64,000 bases of DNA from positions 186,001-250,000 of the forward strand of contig JAQGEQ010000089.1 in NCBI GenBank assembly GCA_034620365.1. Reading direction: 5' to 3'. The position numbers were made by a program, and so were the translations under genes. Every line of letters starts with the position of its first letter. Within the stretch, counting starts at the first letter, position 1. This stretch comes from Pegea sp. RAD2-039 (Eukaryota; Chordata; Thaliacea; Salpida; Salpidae). The notes under the pieces were generated by a model that was not told the origin of the DNA, searched no databases, and worked only from the letters and a program-made list of their open reading frames with translations. Positions 26,101 to 39,910 of this stretch are shown here, in pieces.

Positions 26101-27310
26101 AGGAGTTACTTATGATCTAAAATATTTTATTGCTTTTTTAATATCAATTTGATTGCAAGTAAGAAACTAAACTGACAATTAAACCAGATGAATAAAACTT
26201 GGGAACAATTTAGTAAAATTTTTAATGTCTCTTCTCATTTTTGGCTTTATTTTCCGATATTTAATATATTTTACATAAATTCAGCATTCCTACAGTAGTA
26301 AGTGTTTGTAGTTGACTGTTTACTAAGAAACAAACCCTGCTCACAAAATACAAATTTTATTGAATGTCTGAATTAAAAAGTATACATCTAACTAAAAATT
26401 GTCATCATGTTCCCTAAAATGCTACAAAAAACTAGTAAAATATTGAAATTTAAATGCATCCAGAAATTAAAACACAAATCTACTTGATTCGAAATGTAAC
26501 CTGCTAATACATTGTTTAATCTGAAGAAATATTATTTAAACAATTTCAAATTAAATCAAATTATGGTGAATGTTGCAATGACAGATAGTAAACAATGTTG
26601 TTAACAGTTTTATTGTTAACAACTTATAGACGATACGAACTAATTTAAAATAACTGGAAATAGAATCTGCTGACATCCTTAAATTAATTATAACTGCTAT
26701 AAAACGATTATTTACTCAGTTTACAAATTTAGTGTTTTATTACCTTTTCTATCTAAAATTGAAAATTTAATGTTTTTAAAAATTTTATATTGGTATTTTA
26801 TACATGAATAATTTCATTTTATGATTGAGTTGTAAAATAAGTACTGTCGAACTATCCCAGTTGTAAAAAAGTCTGAAATTCTTTTGAACCTTGTACCAAC
26901 TTTTAGGTTGAATGTCTTAAAGAATACAATAACATTTCATTCTATATTTATATAAAATACCTTGTTATGTTTCCAGGATTTCATTCTTCGAAACTCTGGG
27001 AATAAAAATGTAATGATAATATCCTTTTACAGATGATAATCTAATCCGAAAGTTTATCCAAAACGAATACAGCCAACTAAAAATTATTAATAAAAAGTTG
27101 ATGTTTGAATAAATCATAAACTAACTACAGCTACAGATAAGATGAATTCTTTTTTTTATTATATTTACTTAACAGCTAATAATAAAACTTCCTACCTATT
27201 TAAACCTATAAAATCTAACCTATTTAAATTAACTTTTAAAATTCACATTGCTTCTTTTAGAAATTAATAATCAAATATTTGACTTTAATTTAGTTATAAA
27301 AATAAAATAG
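23171..27310 (+). repeat. 4.4-kb tandem repeat, unit 1
   Basis: First unit of the array; orientation is arbitrary. Its left two-thirds differ from the other units by many substitutions and indels, and it is shorter (about 4.1 kb). The segment from about 26150 to 27310 is almost identical to unit 2. No long open frame is present; the one listed at 24544-24732 has no protein-like content. There are no terminal inverted repeats or transposase. Confidence 0.85.
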
Positions 27311-30300
27311 ATTGTTTTAGAAAGAAATTTGCTTTTGACAAATCACTTTTTTTTTGTAAGATGAATAAAAATGGGTTTTAAACAATCCGTAAAATCAGCT
27401 GTAAAACAAGCAGAACAGTTTTGAAATGTTTATACTTTCAAATAATTATTTCACTTTTAAATCAATTACTTTTAAGTGGTTTAAAGTTCACAAACTCTTT
27501 TTATTAATATTTTTAAAGATCTTATTTATAGCTTAGAGATAACGATTATTTATTTAGTCTCATAAAAGCTGGTTAATGAGTGAGAGTAATTTTTGTAAAA
27601 TAAATATTAAAAATTTTGTTTACATCAAAATAAGCTTAAAGTAAGATTAAAACTTTACTTGCAAGCTGTTGCAAAATAATTTTTTTTGACAGTTTAATTA
27701 ATTGGTAAATTTATTTATTAAATGGATTCAATTTTAAAAGATGTTGATTTAGATGTTCATATAAGCCTAAGGTTATTTCAAAACGATGGATATTGCAATT
27801 ACGATTGCAATCTTAAGATTATAGCATTAGTACTGAAATGCTGAATTGTTTACAAACTAGAATATTAAAAATTCTTAAATCTTCTTAAATCATGATTTTG
27901 AATAAATTTATTAAATTAGTTATTTAATTTTAAAATTAAAGGAAATTTAAAAAATTACTGAATTAAAATCTTACACAGAATATAATAAGTTAACAGTTAC
28001 AGTTTACAGATGGAAAATATAGTTTAGCAAAGGTTTCCTAACTATTTGATTGATCAAAATTTTGTTAAAATGTAAAAACAGAAAAAGGAACTAAATAATG
28101 AAAAACAATCGAAACAACTGGAGTTTATTTAATGCTAAATTTTATAGTGATTTACTTTTGAACTTGTTTAATATATTAATGATACTATAAAAAGATTTTT
28201 ATATTTACTCAATTCATTTTAGTATTGTGATAATAATAAGTATAAAGTTTTATAATCTTCTTCTGAAGATTTTAGTCCATGATAGCTAAAATTATGTTGG
28301 TTTAAAATGAGTGTAGAAATAACTTTTTACTTTAATTTATTCACAAGTCTGTTTATAATTTATAAATTGTGGCTCCACTAAATTTAGAGTTAATTTTGAA
28401 AATTTTTATGTCAAAGCATGATTTAAGTCAATCCAAATTAAAAACATTTCAAATTTAATATATGTTTTAGTTAAATAAAACAAAATTACAATTTCAGTTT
28501 CAAAGTGACAGCAAAACACTGAGAGATACTACCATAAATGAGCCTACCATATAGATAATATTTTGTTTTATTTTGTAGTATTATAGAAACAAAAAAAGAG
28601 TTTATAAATGTATATTTTCCTTACAGCTAGTATCTCGCAATTAAAATAAGAAATCAGTTTTTTTAGTTTATTAAGAAATCTCAAAATTTTTGTAGAAAAT
28701 TTAATTGAAATATTAAGTTTCTAAAATGAACATATATAATTACATCAAAAAAGACACGTTTAGAAGCCTTCAAGATATTATATTCAACTAATTTGACTGT
28801 AAAAGACCACAAATTTACTTTAAATAAACTTGACAATCTTACATTGGTACTGAAATAAAGATTTTGTTGGTTTAAGAGGATTAAATCTGAAAAGATTTTG
28901 TAAAAAATTATTGATTTTAGTTAAAAAGCATAAAAACGAAGTTATTGGTTTGTATTATGTATATTTAAGAAGGATGAAACCAATAAACTGATAAATATTG
29001 ATAGCTGTAAAACGTGAAATTTACAACCAAAAAAAATTTATTTTGAAACTTTTTTACAATATGAAAAATGAAAAATACATTTTGATAAGAATCTCTTTAA
29101 TTTAAAATCTTTTTGGTATTTACGAAAATAATTTCCTAAACATCAAACTCGTTTTTGAACATGATTGATTCAGATTAAAGCAAAATTACCATTTTTCTAG
29201 TTTTGTAAACAAATCGAAAATTTTGGTAATTGATTTCAGTTTGGTTCTACAATCTTAAATTTATCTTAAAAATGTTTGTTTGAAAAAGGTTTCTGGATAA
29301 ATCAAACAAAGCAAAATAGAAAAAAACTAAGATTCTATAATTTCTACAAAAAAAATTTGCTTGTCTGCCAGGACTAAGGTTTGATAAAGCTTTAATACAT
29401 CAATTTAGTTTCTTCTTTAAATTAAATCCAAGTCAATTAATCACCATTTTCGTTTTTCTAGAAGATTTTGAAGTGAAGTACCTAACAAAGAGTCACATAA
29501 TAAATAATCAACCAGCCATACATACAAGAATATTAAATTCATTTATTGTTATTAAAAAGTCAAACTGCTTACATATCTTGAAAGTAAATGATCAAAAGCT
29601 TAATTATTAAAATTAAACTTACACATCGAATTTGCTGTTAAAATTTACAAATAATTAGAAAAATGTTTTAAAGTCTATTTTAACGAAGTCTTATGATTTT
29701 GCTGGATGAATCCTCTTTATTTAATACTATATATGTTTTAGAATTATAAATAGAATAAAACTTTTGTTTAGATGTATCGTTAATCAGGGTTTCTTATTTA
29801 TCAATCGACATAAAATGACTTCTTATGAATATCCTGAGATACTACATCCAGTCTTGATTCCTATTTCATAATATATCATAAAAACTTTAGTTAATAACTA
29901 CAGCTAATTACTGCTATATAGTACCATAATAATTGAAAACTGATCAAGAAGTCATATTTTTCAAGCTAATAGAGATTTATGTGTTGTTACTTGAAATAAT
30001 TAACCATAATATATTGATTTAACTAAAAACATGTAGAAAGAACCATTTAGCTCAATATTCGAGGTTCTTACCAACAACACATTAACTTAAGTAGTATGAT
30101 TTGCTCAATTTGTTTCTACATCAGTCTTCGTCAATTTAATATACAAAAAATTATTAGACCTTTAAATGATTGTTTGTAGTATTTAGATATTCGAACCAAG
30201 TAATTTCTTATTTGATTTGTACTTCTACTTAAAAAGGGTGGTCTTGCTTAATTAATTTCACTTTATAACTTCATCAAATACATATTTGTTTTACTTGATA

Positions 30301-31708
30301 GAAAAGTGAAACTGTTAATTTCAATCAAAGAATGTTACCTTTAAAATAGTTTTTAGAATCAAATTTATTTTATGTGATTGTTGAATTTCACTAAACCAGT
30401 TGAAAAATAATGAAATGATTATAATAAATTCAAAACCTTTTTAATAGTAATCTGCTTATGATAAAGTTACAGTTACAGATTAATTATAAATTCCAAAAAC
30501 AGAGGAATTATGATCTAAAATATTTTATTGCTTTTTTAATATCAAGTTAATTGCAAGTAAGAAACTAAACTGACAATTAAACCAGATGAATAAAACTTGG
30601 GAACAATTTAGTAAAATTTTTAATGTCTCTTCTCATTTTTGGCTTTATTTTCCGATATTTAATATATTTTACATAAATTCAGCATTCCTACAGTAGTAAG
30701 TTTTTGTAGTTGATTGTTTACTCAGAAACAAACCATGCTTACAACATACAACTTTTATTGGATCTCTGAATTAAAAAGTATACATCTAACTAAAAATTGT
30801 CATCATGTTCCCTAAAATGCTACAAAAAACTAGTAAAATATTGAAATTGAAATGCACCCCGAAATTAAAACACAAATCTACTTGATTCGAAATGTAACCT
30901 GCTAATACATTGTTTAATCTGAAGAAATATTATTTAAACTATTTCAAATTAAATCAAATTATGGTGAATGTTGCAATGACAGATAGTAAACAATGTTGTT
31001 AACAGTTTTATTGTTAATAACTTATAGACGATAGGAACTGATTTAACAAAACTGGAATTAGAATCTGCTGACATCCTTAAATTAATTATAACTGCTATAA
31101 AACGATTATTTACTCAGTTTACAAATTTAGTGTTTTATTACCTTTTCTATCTAAAATTGAAAATTTAATGTTTTTAAAAATTTTATATTGGTATTTTATA
31201 CATGAATAATTTCATTTTATGATTGAGTTGTAAAATAAGTACTGTCGAACTATCCTGGTTGTAAAAAAGTCTGAAATTCTTTTGAAACTTGTACCAACTT
31301 TTAGGTTGAATGTCTTAAAGAATACAATAACATTTCATTCTATATTTATATAAATTACCTTGTTATGTTTCCAGGATTGCATTCTTCGAAACTCTGGGAA
31401 TAAAAATGTAATGATAATATCCTTTTACAGATGATAATCAAATCCGAAAGTTTATCCAAAACGAATACAGCCAACTAAAAATTATTAATAAAAAGTTGAT
31501 GTTTGAATAAATCATAAACTAACTACAGCTACAGATAAGATGAATTCTTTTTTTTATTATATTTACTTAACAGCTAATAATAAAACTTCCTACCTATTTA
31601 AACCTATAAAATCTAACCTATTTAAATTAACTTTTAAAATTCACATTGCTTCTTTTAGAAACTAATAATTAAATATTTGACTTTAATTTAGTTATAAAAA
31701 TAAAATAG
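27311..31708 (+). repeat. 4.4-kb tandem repeat, unit 2
   Basis: Landmark ATTGTTTTAGAAAG at 27311 recurs at 31709 and 36110, giving periods of 4398 and 4401 bp. The unit is non-coding and AT-rich. Long stretches, for example about 30530-32280 against 26130-27860, are nearly base-for-base the same as neighbours, showing recent duplication or homogenisation. Confidence 0.9.
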
Positions 31709-34700
31709 ATTGTTTTAGAAAGAAATTTGCTTTTGACAAATCACTTTTTTTTTGTAAGATGAATAAAAATGGGTTTTAAAAAATCCGTAAAATCAGCTGT
31801 AAAACAAGCAGAACAGTTTTGAAATGTTTATACTTTCAAATAATTATTTCACTTTTAAATAAATTATTTTTAAGTGGTTTAAAGTTCACAAACTCTTTTT
31901 ATTAATATCTTTAAAGATCTTATTTATAGCTTAGAGATAACGATTATTTATTTAGTCTCATAAAAGTTGGTTAATCAGTGAGAGTAATTTTTGTAAAATA
32001 AATATTAAAAATTTTGTTTACATCAAAATAAGCTTAAAGTAAGATTAAAACTTTACTTGCAAGCTGTTGCAAAATAATTTTTTTTGACAATTTAATTAAT
32101 TGGTAAATTTATTTATTAAATGGATTCAATTTTAAAAGATGTTGATTTAGATGTTCATATAAGCCTAAGGTTATTTCAAAACGATGGATATTGCAATTAC
32201 GATTGCAATCTTAAGATCATAGCATTAGTACTGAAATGCTGAATTGTTTACAAACTAGAATATTAAAAATTCTTAAATCTTCTTAAATCATGATTTTGAA
32301 TAAATTTATTAAATTAGTTATTTAATTTTAAAATTAAAGGAATTTTAAAAAATTACTGAATTAAAATCTTATAAAGAGTATAATAATTCCACATTTACAG
32401 TTTACAGATGGCAAATATAGTTTAGCAAAGGTTTCCTAACTATTTGATTGATCAAAATTTTGTTAAAATGTAAAAACAGAAAAAGGAACTAAATAATGAA
32501 AAACAATCGAAACAACTGGAGTTTATTTAATGCTAAATTTTATAGTGATTTACTTTTGAACTTGTTTAATATATTAATGATACTATAAAAAGATTTTTAT
32601 ATTTACTCAATTCATTTTAGTAGTGTGATAATAATAAGTATAAAGTTTTATAATCTTCTTCTGAAGATTTTAGTCCATGATAGCTAAAATTATGTTGGTT
32701 TAAAATGAGTGTAGAAATAACTTTTTACTTTAATTTATTCACAAGTCTGTTTATAATTTATAATTTGTAGCTCCACTAAATTTAGAGTTAATTTTGAAAA
32801 ATTTTATGTCAAAGCATGATTTAAGTCAATCCAAATCAAAAACATTTCAAATTTAATATATATATTTAGTTAAATAAAACAAAATTACAATTTTAGTTTC
32901 AAAGTGACAGCAAAACACTTAGAGATACTTCCATAAATGAGCCTACCATCTATATAATATTTTGTTTTATTTTGTAGTATTATAGAAACATAAAAAGAGT
33001 TTATAAATGTATATTTTCCTTACAGCTAGTAGCTCGCAATTAAAATAAGAAATCAGTTTTTTTAGTTTATTAAGAAGTCTCAAAATTCTTGTAGAAAATT
33101 TAATTGAAATATTAAGTTTCTAAAATGAACATATATAATAACATCAAAAAAGACACGTTTAGAAGCCTTCAAGATATTATATTCAACTAATTTGACTGTA
33201 AAAGACCACAAATTTACTTTAAATAAATTTGACAATCTTACAATGGTACTGACATGAAGATTTTGTTGGTTTAAGAGGATTAAATCGGAAAAGATTTTGT
33301 AAAAATTTATTGATTTTAGTTAAAAAGCATAAAAACGAAGTTATCGGTTTTTATTATGTATATTTAAGAAGGATGAAACCAATAAACTGATAAATATTGA
33401 TAGCTGTAAAACGTGAAATTTACAACCAAAAAAAATTTATTTTGAAACTTTTTTACAATATGAAAAATGAAAAATACATTTTGATAAGAATCTCTTTAAT
33501 TTAAAATCTGTTTGGTATTTACGAAAATAATTTCCTAAACATCAAACTCGTTTTTGAACATGATTGATTCAGATTAAAGCAAAATTACCATTTTTCTAGT
33601 TTTGTAAACAAATCGAAAATTTTGGTAATTGATTTCAGTTTGGTTCTACAATCTTAAATTTATCTTAAAAATGTTTGTTTGAAAAAGGTTTCTGGATAAA
33701 TCAAACAAAGCAAAATAGAAAAAAACTAAGATTCTATAATTTCTACAAAAAAAATTTGCTTGTCTGCCAGGACTAAGGTTTGATAAAGCTTTAATACATC
33801 AATTTAGTTTCTTCTTTAAATTAAATCCAAGTCAATTAATCACCATTTTCGTTGTTCTAGAAGATTTTGAAGTGAAGAACCTAACAAAGAGTCACATATT
33901 GAATGTTCAACCAGCCATACATACAAGAATATTAAATTCATTTATTTTAATCAAAAAGTCAAAATGCTTATATATGTTTAAAGTAAATGATCAAACGCTT
34001 AATTATAAAAATTAAACTTACACATCGGATTTGCTGTTAAAATTTACAAATAATTAGAAATATGTTTTAAAGTCTATTTTAACGAAGTCTTATGATTTTG
34101 CTGGAAGAATCCTTTTTATTTAATACTATATATGTTTTAGAATTATAAATAGAATAAAACTTTTGTTTAGATGTATCGTTAATCAGGGTTTCTTATTTAT
34201 CAATCGACATAAAATGGCTTCTTATGAATATCCTGAGAAACTACATTCAGTCTTGATTCCTATTTCATAATATATCATAAAAACTTTAGTTAATAACTAC
34301 TGCTAATTACTGTTATATACTATGACAAAAATTGAAAACTGATCATGAAGTCATATTTTTCAAGCTGATAGAGATTTATGTGTTGTTAGTTGAAATAATC
34401 AACCATAATATATTAATTTAACTAAAAACATGTAGAAAGAACCATTTAGCTCAATATTCGAGGTTCTTACTACAAAACATTAACTTAAGTAGTATGATTT
34501 GCTTAAATTGTTTCTACACCAGTCTTCGTCAATTTAATATACAAAAAATTATTAGAACTTTAAATGATAGTTTGTAGTATTTAGATATTGTAAGCAAGTA
34601 TTTTCTTATTTGATTTGTATTTCTACTTTAAAGGGGTAGTCTTGCTTAATTAATTTCACTTTATAACTTCATCAAATACATAATTGCTTTACCTTAAAGA

Positions 34701-36109
34701 AAATTAAAACTGTTAATTTCAATCAAAGAATGTTACCTTTAAAATAGTATTTAGAATTTAATTTATTTAAGCTGATTGTTGATTTTCACTAAACAAGTAG
34801 TAAACTGAAGTAATGCTTCTAATAAATTCAAAACTTTTTTAAAAGTAGTCAGCTTATGATAAAGTTACAGTTAAAGATTAATTATAAATTCCAAAAAAAG
34901 AGGAATTACTTATGATCTAAAATATTTTATTGCTTTTTTAATATCAATTTGATTGCAAGTAAGAAACTAAACTGACAATTAAACCAGATGAATAAAACTT
35001 GGGAACAATTTAGTAAAATTTTTAATGTCTCTTCTCATTTTTGGCTTTATTTTCCGATATTTAATATATTTTACATAAATTCAGCATTCCTACAGTAGTA
35101 AGTGTTTGTAGTTGACTGTTTACTCAGAAACAAACCATGCTTACAAAATACAAATTTTATTGAATGTCTGAATTAAAAAGTATACATCTAACTAAAAATT
35201 GTCATCATGTTCCCTAAAATGCTACAAAAAACTAGTAAAACATTGAAATTTAAATGCATCCAGAAATTAAAACATAAATCTACTTGATTCTAAATGTAAC
35301 CTGCTAATACATTGTTTAATCTGAAGAAATATTATTTAAATTATTTCAAATTAAATCAAATTATGGTGAATGTTGCAATGACAGATAGTAAACAATGTTG
35401 TTAACAGTTTTATTGTTAACAACTTATAGACGATACGAACTAATTTAAAATAACTGGAAATAGAATCTGCTGACATCCTTAAATTAATTATAACTGCTAT
35501 AAAACGATTATTTACTCAGTTTACAAATTTAGTGTTTTATTACCTTTTCTATCTAAAATTGAAAATTTAATGTTTTTAAAAATTTTATATTGGTATTTTA
35601 TACATGAATAATTTCATTTTATGATTGAGTTGTAAAATAAGTACTGTCGAACTATCCCAGTTGTAAAAAAGTCTGAAATTCTTTTGAACCTTGTACCAAC
35701 TTTTAGGTTGAATGTCTTAAAGAATACAATAACATTTCATTCTATATTTATATAAAATACCTTGTTATGTTTCCAGGATTGCATTCTTCGAAACTCTGGG
35801 AATAAAAATGTAATGATAATATCCTTTTACAGATGATAATCTAATCCGAAAGTTTATCCAAAACGAATACAGCCAACTAAAAATTATTAATAAAAAGTTG
35901 ATGTTTGAATAAATCATAAACTAACTACAGCTACAGATAAGATGAATTCTTTTTTTATTATATTTACTTAACAGCTAATAATAAAACTTCCTACCTATTT
36001 AAACCTATAAAATCTAACCTATTTAAATTAACTTTTAAAATTCACATTGCTTCTTTTAGAAATTAATAATCAAATATTTGACTTTAATTTAGTTATAAAA
36101 ATAAAATAG
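31709..36109 (+). repeat. 4.4-kb tandem repeat, unit 3
   Basis: Full unit, very close to unit 2 in its first half (31709-33880). At about 34450-34950 it is instead closer to unit 1 (25640-26150) than to unit 2, so the array is mosaic. Non-coding. Confidence 0.9.
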
Positions 36110-37638
36110 ATTGTTTTAGAAAGAAATTTGCTTTTGACAAATCACTTTTTTTTTGTAAGATGAATAAAAATGGGTTTTAAACAATCCGTAAAATCAGCTG
36201 TAAAACAAGCAGAACAGTTTTGAAATGTTTATACTTTCAAATAATTATTTCACTTTTAAATCAATTACTTTTAAGTGGTTTAAAGTTCACAAACTCTTTT
36301 TATTAATATCTTTAAAGATCTTATTTATAGCTTAGAGATAACGATTATTTATTTAGTCTCATAAAAGTTGGTTAATCAGGAGAGTAATTTTTGTAAAATA
36401 AATATTAAAAATTTTGTTTACATCAAAATAAGCTTAAAGTAAGATTAAAACTTTACTTGCAAGCTGTTGAAAAATAAGTTTTTTGACAATTTAATTAATT
36501 GGTAAATTTATTTATTAAATCGATTCAATTTTATAAGATGTTGATTTAGATGTTCATATAAGCCTAAGGTTATTTCAAAACGATGGATATTGCAATTACG
36601 ATTGCAATCTTAAGATTATAGCATTAGTACTGAAATGCTGAATTGTTTACAAACTAGAATATTAAAAAGTTCTTAAATCTTCTTAAATCATGATTTTGAA
36701 TAAATTTATTAAATTAGTTATTTAATTTTAAAATTAAAGGAATTTAAAAAAATTACTGAATTAAAATCTTATAAAGAGTATAATAAGTCAACATTTACAG
36801 TTTACAGATGGAAAATATAGTTTAGCAAAGGTTTCCTAACTATTTGATTGATCAAAATTTTGTTAAAATGTAAAAACAGAAAAAGGAACTAAATAATGAA
36901 AAACAATCGAAACAACTGGAGTTTATTTAATGCTAAATTTTATAGTGATTTACTTTTGAACTTGTTTAATATATTAATGATACTATAAAAAGATTTTTAT
37001 ATTTACTCAATTCATTTTAGTAGTGTGATAATAATAAGTATAAAGTTTTATAATCTTCTTCTGAAGATTTTAGTCCATGATAGCTAAAATTATGTTGGTT
37101 TAAAATGAGTGTAGAAATAACTTTTTACTTTAATTTATTCACAAGTCTGTTTATAATTTATAATTTGTAGCTCCACTAAATTTAGAGTTAATTTTGAAAA
37201 ATTTTATGTCAAAGCATGATTTAAGTCAATCCAAATCAAAAACATTTCAAATTTAATATATATATTTAGTTAAATAAAACAAAATTACAATTTTAGTTTC
37301 AAAGTGACAGCAAAACACTTAGAGATACTTCCATAAATGAGCCTACCATCTATATAATATTTTGTTTTATTTTGTAGTATTATAGAAACATAAAAAGAGT
37401 TTATAAATGTATATTTTCCTTACAGCTAGTAGCTCGCAATTAAAATAAGAAATCAGTTTTTTTAGTTTATTAAGAAGTCTCAAAATTCTTGTAGAAAATC
37501 TAATTGAAATATTAAGTTTCTAAAATGAACATATATAATTACACTAAACAAGACACGTTTAGGAGCTTTTATGATATTATATTCAACTAATTTGACTGAA
37601 AAAGCCACAAATTTACTTTAAATAAATTCGACAATCTT
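36110..37638 (+). repeat. 4.4-kb tandem repeat, unit 4, truncated
   Basis: Follows unit 3 closely until about 37638, where it stops abruptly. The next bases belong to the BTAF1-like array on the right. About one third of a unit is kept. Confidence 0.85.
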
Positions 37639-38157
37639 TAACTGAATGATTGAAAAACTTGAATGATTGAATGTCAGTATGTATGTCAAAGATTCTAGCA
37701 GAAGTTTTACAATAACCAATTTTTTGATTTAAAAGGTTTTAGATTAAACTGATGATTGAAAGATAAAAAAAACCTTTATTAGGAGCTTATGATGAAGACT
37801 CCATTAAAACCTGTTGATGAAAGGCTTCTTTCTATATTCCTTTTAATGTATTTACTCCGACAATTTGAAATTGTGAAGTTTGTGATGTTAGGTAAGCGCA
37901 AATAAGTCCATCGAGTTCTGTAAGAGCTTTCTCAGATCTGCTGACGTCATTATTTTGCGCGTAATAGTTTCAAGTCAACGCGCCAATAATTCTAGTAGAA
38001 ACGAAAAACAAAAAATTTGATTGTTGTTGGAAAATTGTAGAAGATTGAAAGTTAAAAGACCTTGTGAGAAGAAAGCGTGTCTTCATGATGTGATCTAGTG
38101 CTTGCTGATTGGTTGAATTCAGATTTCAATCATCAATGAAATGGTGAACATCTACTT

Positions 38158-38400
38158 TCAACCATTTACCATCAGCAATCTGCAAATTTCAAATGTTGTG
38201 TTTGATGAACATGAAGTTGTTGACTGACAGCAGATGACAGCTCTTGTAACAAGGAAGCTTCGTAAGCAACCTTCACAGTTTGACTCGCCAACATCAACAA
38301 GATCAATGTGAGGCAGGAAGTTTGAGAAATTGAAGATTTTCAAGAAGATGTTAGAAAAGTGAGAAAAGTCTGCAAGATGAAAGCTTCCAAATTCATTCAA
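38158..38400 (-). pseudogene. BTAF1: BTAF1-like exon L, copy 1
   Basis: Open stretch with FLPHIDLVDVGES, aligning with the family's HLPIDLNMLLEVK after the HEAT region. Copies at 48979-49230 and 59165-59407 share the frame. Flanking residues are weakly similar, so the placement rests on order and this motif. Confidence 0.5.
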
Positions 38401-38580
38401 ATCAACTTTAATTATTAACTAACTTTTACAATATCCTCTTTTATATTTCAAGATCTTTCTAACATACACGAAGAAAAAAGACTCAACGAAGATCCAACAC
38501 ATCCAAGAAGATCACTCCAAGAAGATATCTGAAAGAAGTAGAGAGTTTTAAGGACGATTAAGTTGCTGGTCAAGTCGTAC

Positions 38581-38690
38581 TTCAGACGTGGACGCTGGTA
38601 GTACAAATAGGAAAGTAGAGGTGGCAGCTTTGCGTACCTCCCTGTCCACATGAATAGAAAAGGGCCACAACCTCATGATAAGGATATCTT
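38581..38690 (-). pseudogene. BTAF1: BTAF1-like HEAT exon J, copy 1
   Basis: Open: LIMRLWPFSIHVDREVRKAA, then TSTFLFVLPASTSE, ending at GAA|GTACGA. The family reads LVPRVWPFLHHTISSVRRAALETLFTLLS; RxWPF and VRKAA are diagnostic. Confidence 0.75.
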
Positions 38691-38754
38691 TCTCTGTATT
38701 ACTCTATCCTTTGATGTCCTTCAGAATTAGTAATATGGTTAGACAAGTTCATTT

Positions 38755-38945
38755 AGATGGTTGAGATGTAAAAATGAAACCGGACTTGATCTCGTGTTAG
38801 CTCTGTTAACATCTCTAAGGTAGATCTCTGCTTCTTCAGCAAATAACGGATCGTCATACAACTTCCATGTCTTGATTTCAAAGCCAAACTGAAGAGGAGG
38901 TCCAACAGATGCTGATGAAACCACTTGAATGGCCACTGAATCTAA
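38755..38945 (-). pseudogene. BTAF1: BTAF1-like exon E, copy 1
   Basis: Open frame: QWPFKWFHQHLLDLLFSL, then KSRHGSCMTIRYLLKKQRS. The family reads EWPLESFCEELCNDLF...WEVRHGAGTGLREILKAHG, so the WP start and the RHG...R.LLK core are kept. Confidence 0.65.
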
Positions 38946-39039
38946 TGGTCAACAAACGTTGATATGAATTAAAACACGCACCCCTAAATCTTCAACTTCT
39001 TCTGTGTTGGTTTAACTTTATCTTCCCTGAAACAATCAA

Positions 39040-39325
39040 CTGAAGACATAGGAGGTTGGCATGGCAACCAACTTGATGTATCCTTCCCGATTCTTCTGTT
39101 TCAATTGCACTTTTGCTCGTCTTTTAGCGACATTCTTTTATTGAGTGAAGACACTTCAAACTGAAAACAAGTTGCCATGTGAGTGGAAACGCTAAAAAGT
39201 TTGGTAATTAAACGTGGTAGGTGGAATCTGTTTGATGAACAGAAAGCTTCATACTTGAAAAGACTGATTGAAGACATTCCTAAACTAAGAAAATTTTCAC
39301 TGTGTAATCCAAGAATAGTTTCCAA
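39040..39325 (-). pseudogene. BTAF1: BTAF1-like exon D, copy 1
   Basis: The upper part in one frame reads LGLHSENFLSLGMSSISLF, matching the family's LGLNMGEAIGMSTEELF. The lower part, in another frame after TTTTCAG, reads KNVAKRRAKVQLKQKNRE, matching RQKNKAKRMAKLFAKQRSRD. The change of frame is shared by all copies; it is either an old lesion or a short intron (about 55 bp) that I cannot settle. In this copy the lower part also has a TAA where the others have a Gln codon. Confidence 0.65.
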
Positions 39326-39449
39326 CCTTTTAATGTTTCACTGAAGTTTCACTTGTTGCATGTGATCTTTAAAAAATTGATATTTACCATTAATTCTAAA
39401 ATGTTATTTAAGATTCGAAACTGAATTGAAAGATGAGTTTCTCATATAC

Positions 39450-39567
39450 CTTTGGGGTCGACGAACAAATTGATATCTTCACCAGAAGAACCAACATCAT
39501 TTTCTGAACATGATAATATCTTATCGAAATCGAACTTGTTGAATTTCAGCAACTTTTACTTGCTTAT
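39450..39567 (-). pseudogene. BTAF1: BTAF1-like exon C, copy 1
   Basis: 118 nt. Contains FNKFDFDKILSCSE and the NLFVDPK end, against the family's FDRFDICRLLQHGASLLGS...DPKE. A Lys codon near the start has become TAA (39556-39558). Acceptor CCAG, donor AAG|GTATAT. Confidence 0.7.
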
Positions 39568-39779
39568 CTGGTTATTTACTGTATATTTACAAGTGGAAAG
39601 TAATTTGAGTTTCAAATTGATTAAAATAACAAAAAACATTGATATGCATCATTACAAAGTTCATATAAAATCAACTTTTAGCACAACTATAAGTTGTGAT
39701 CAATTACTTTATAAAAACAATCTTTTACTGATTAAACAACTCCTGTAAATGATTTTGAATCACCTGAACAAGTTGAAAC

Positions 39780-39910
39780 ATGATGTACTTGTCAGTTTGG
39801 TAAATTTTTTACAAGTGCTTCAACTGCTGTCACTACAGCAAGTGTTGTTTCCAAATCATTGTTCATTTAAAGAAGGAGCTGCAAGTAAAGAAAGTGTAAA
39901 GATTAAGAAG
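39780..39910 (-). pseudogene. BTAF1: BTAF1-like exon B, copy 1
   Basis: Keeps VTAVEALVKN (family QAVEAIVKN). It has a TAA just upstream where copy 3 reads PYIRHNEC, and a one-base gain that brings TGA (39792-39794) into frame. Confidence 0.6.

Noticed and set aside
23171..37638. 4.4-kb array as a LINE or LTR retrotransposon
   Set aside because: No reverse transcriptase, integrase, LTR or poly(A) tail is visible in any unit.
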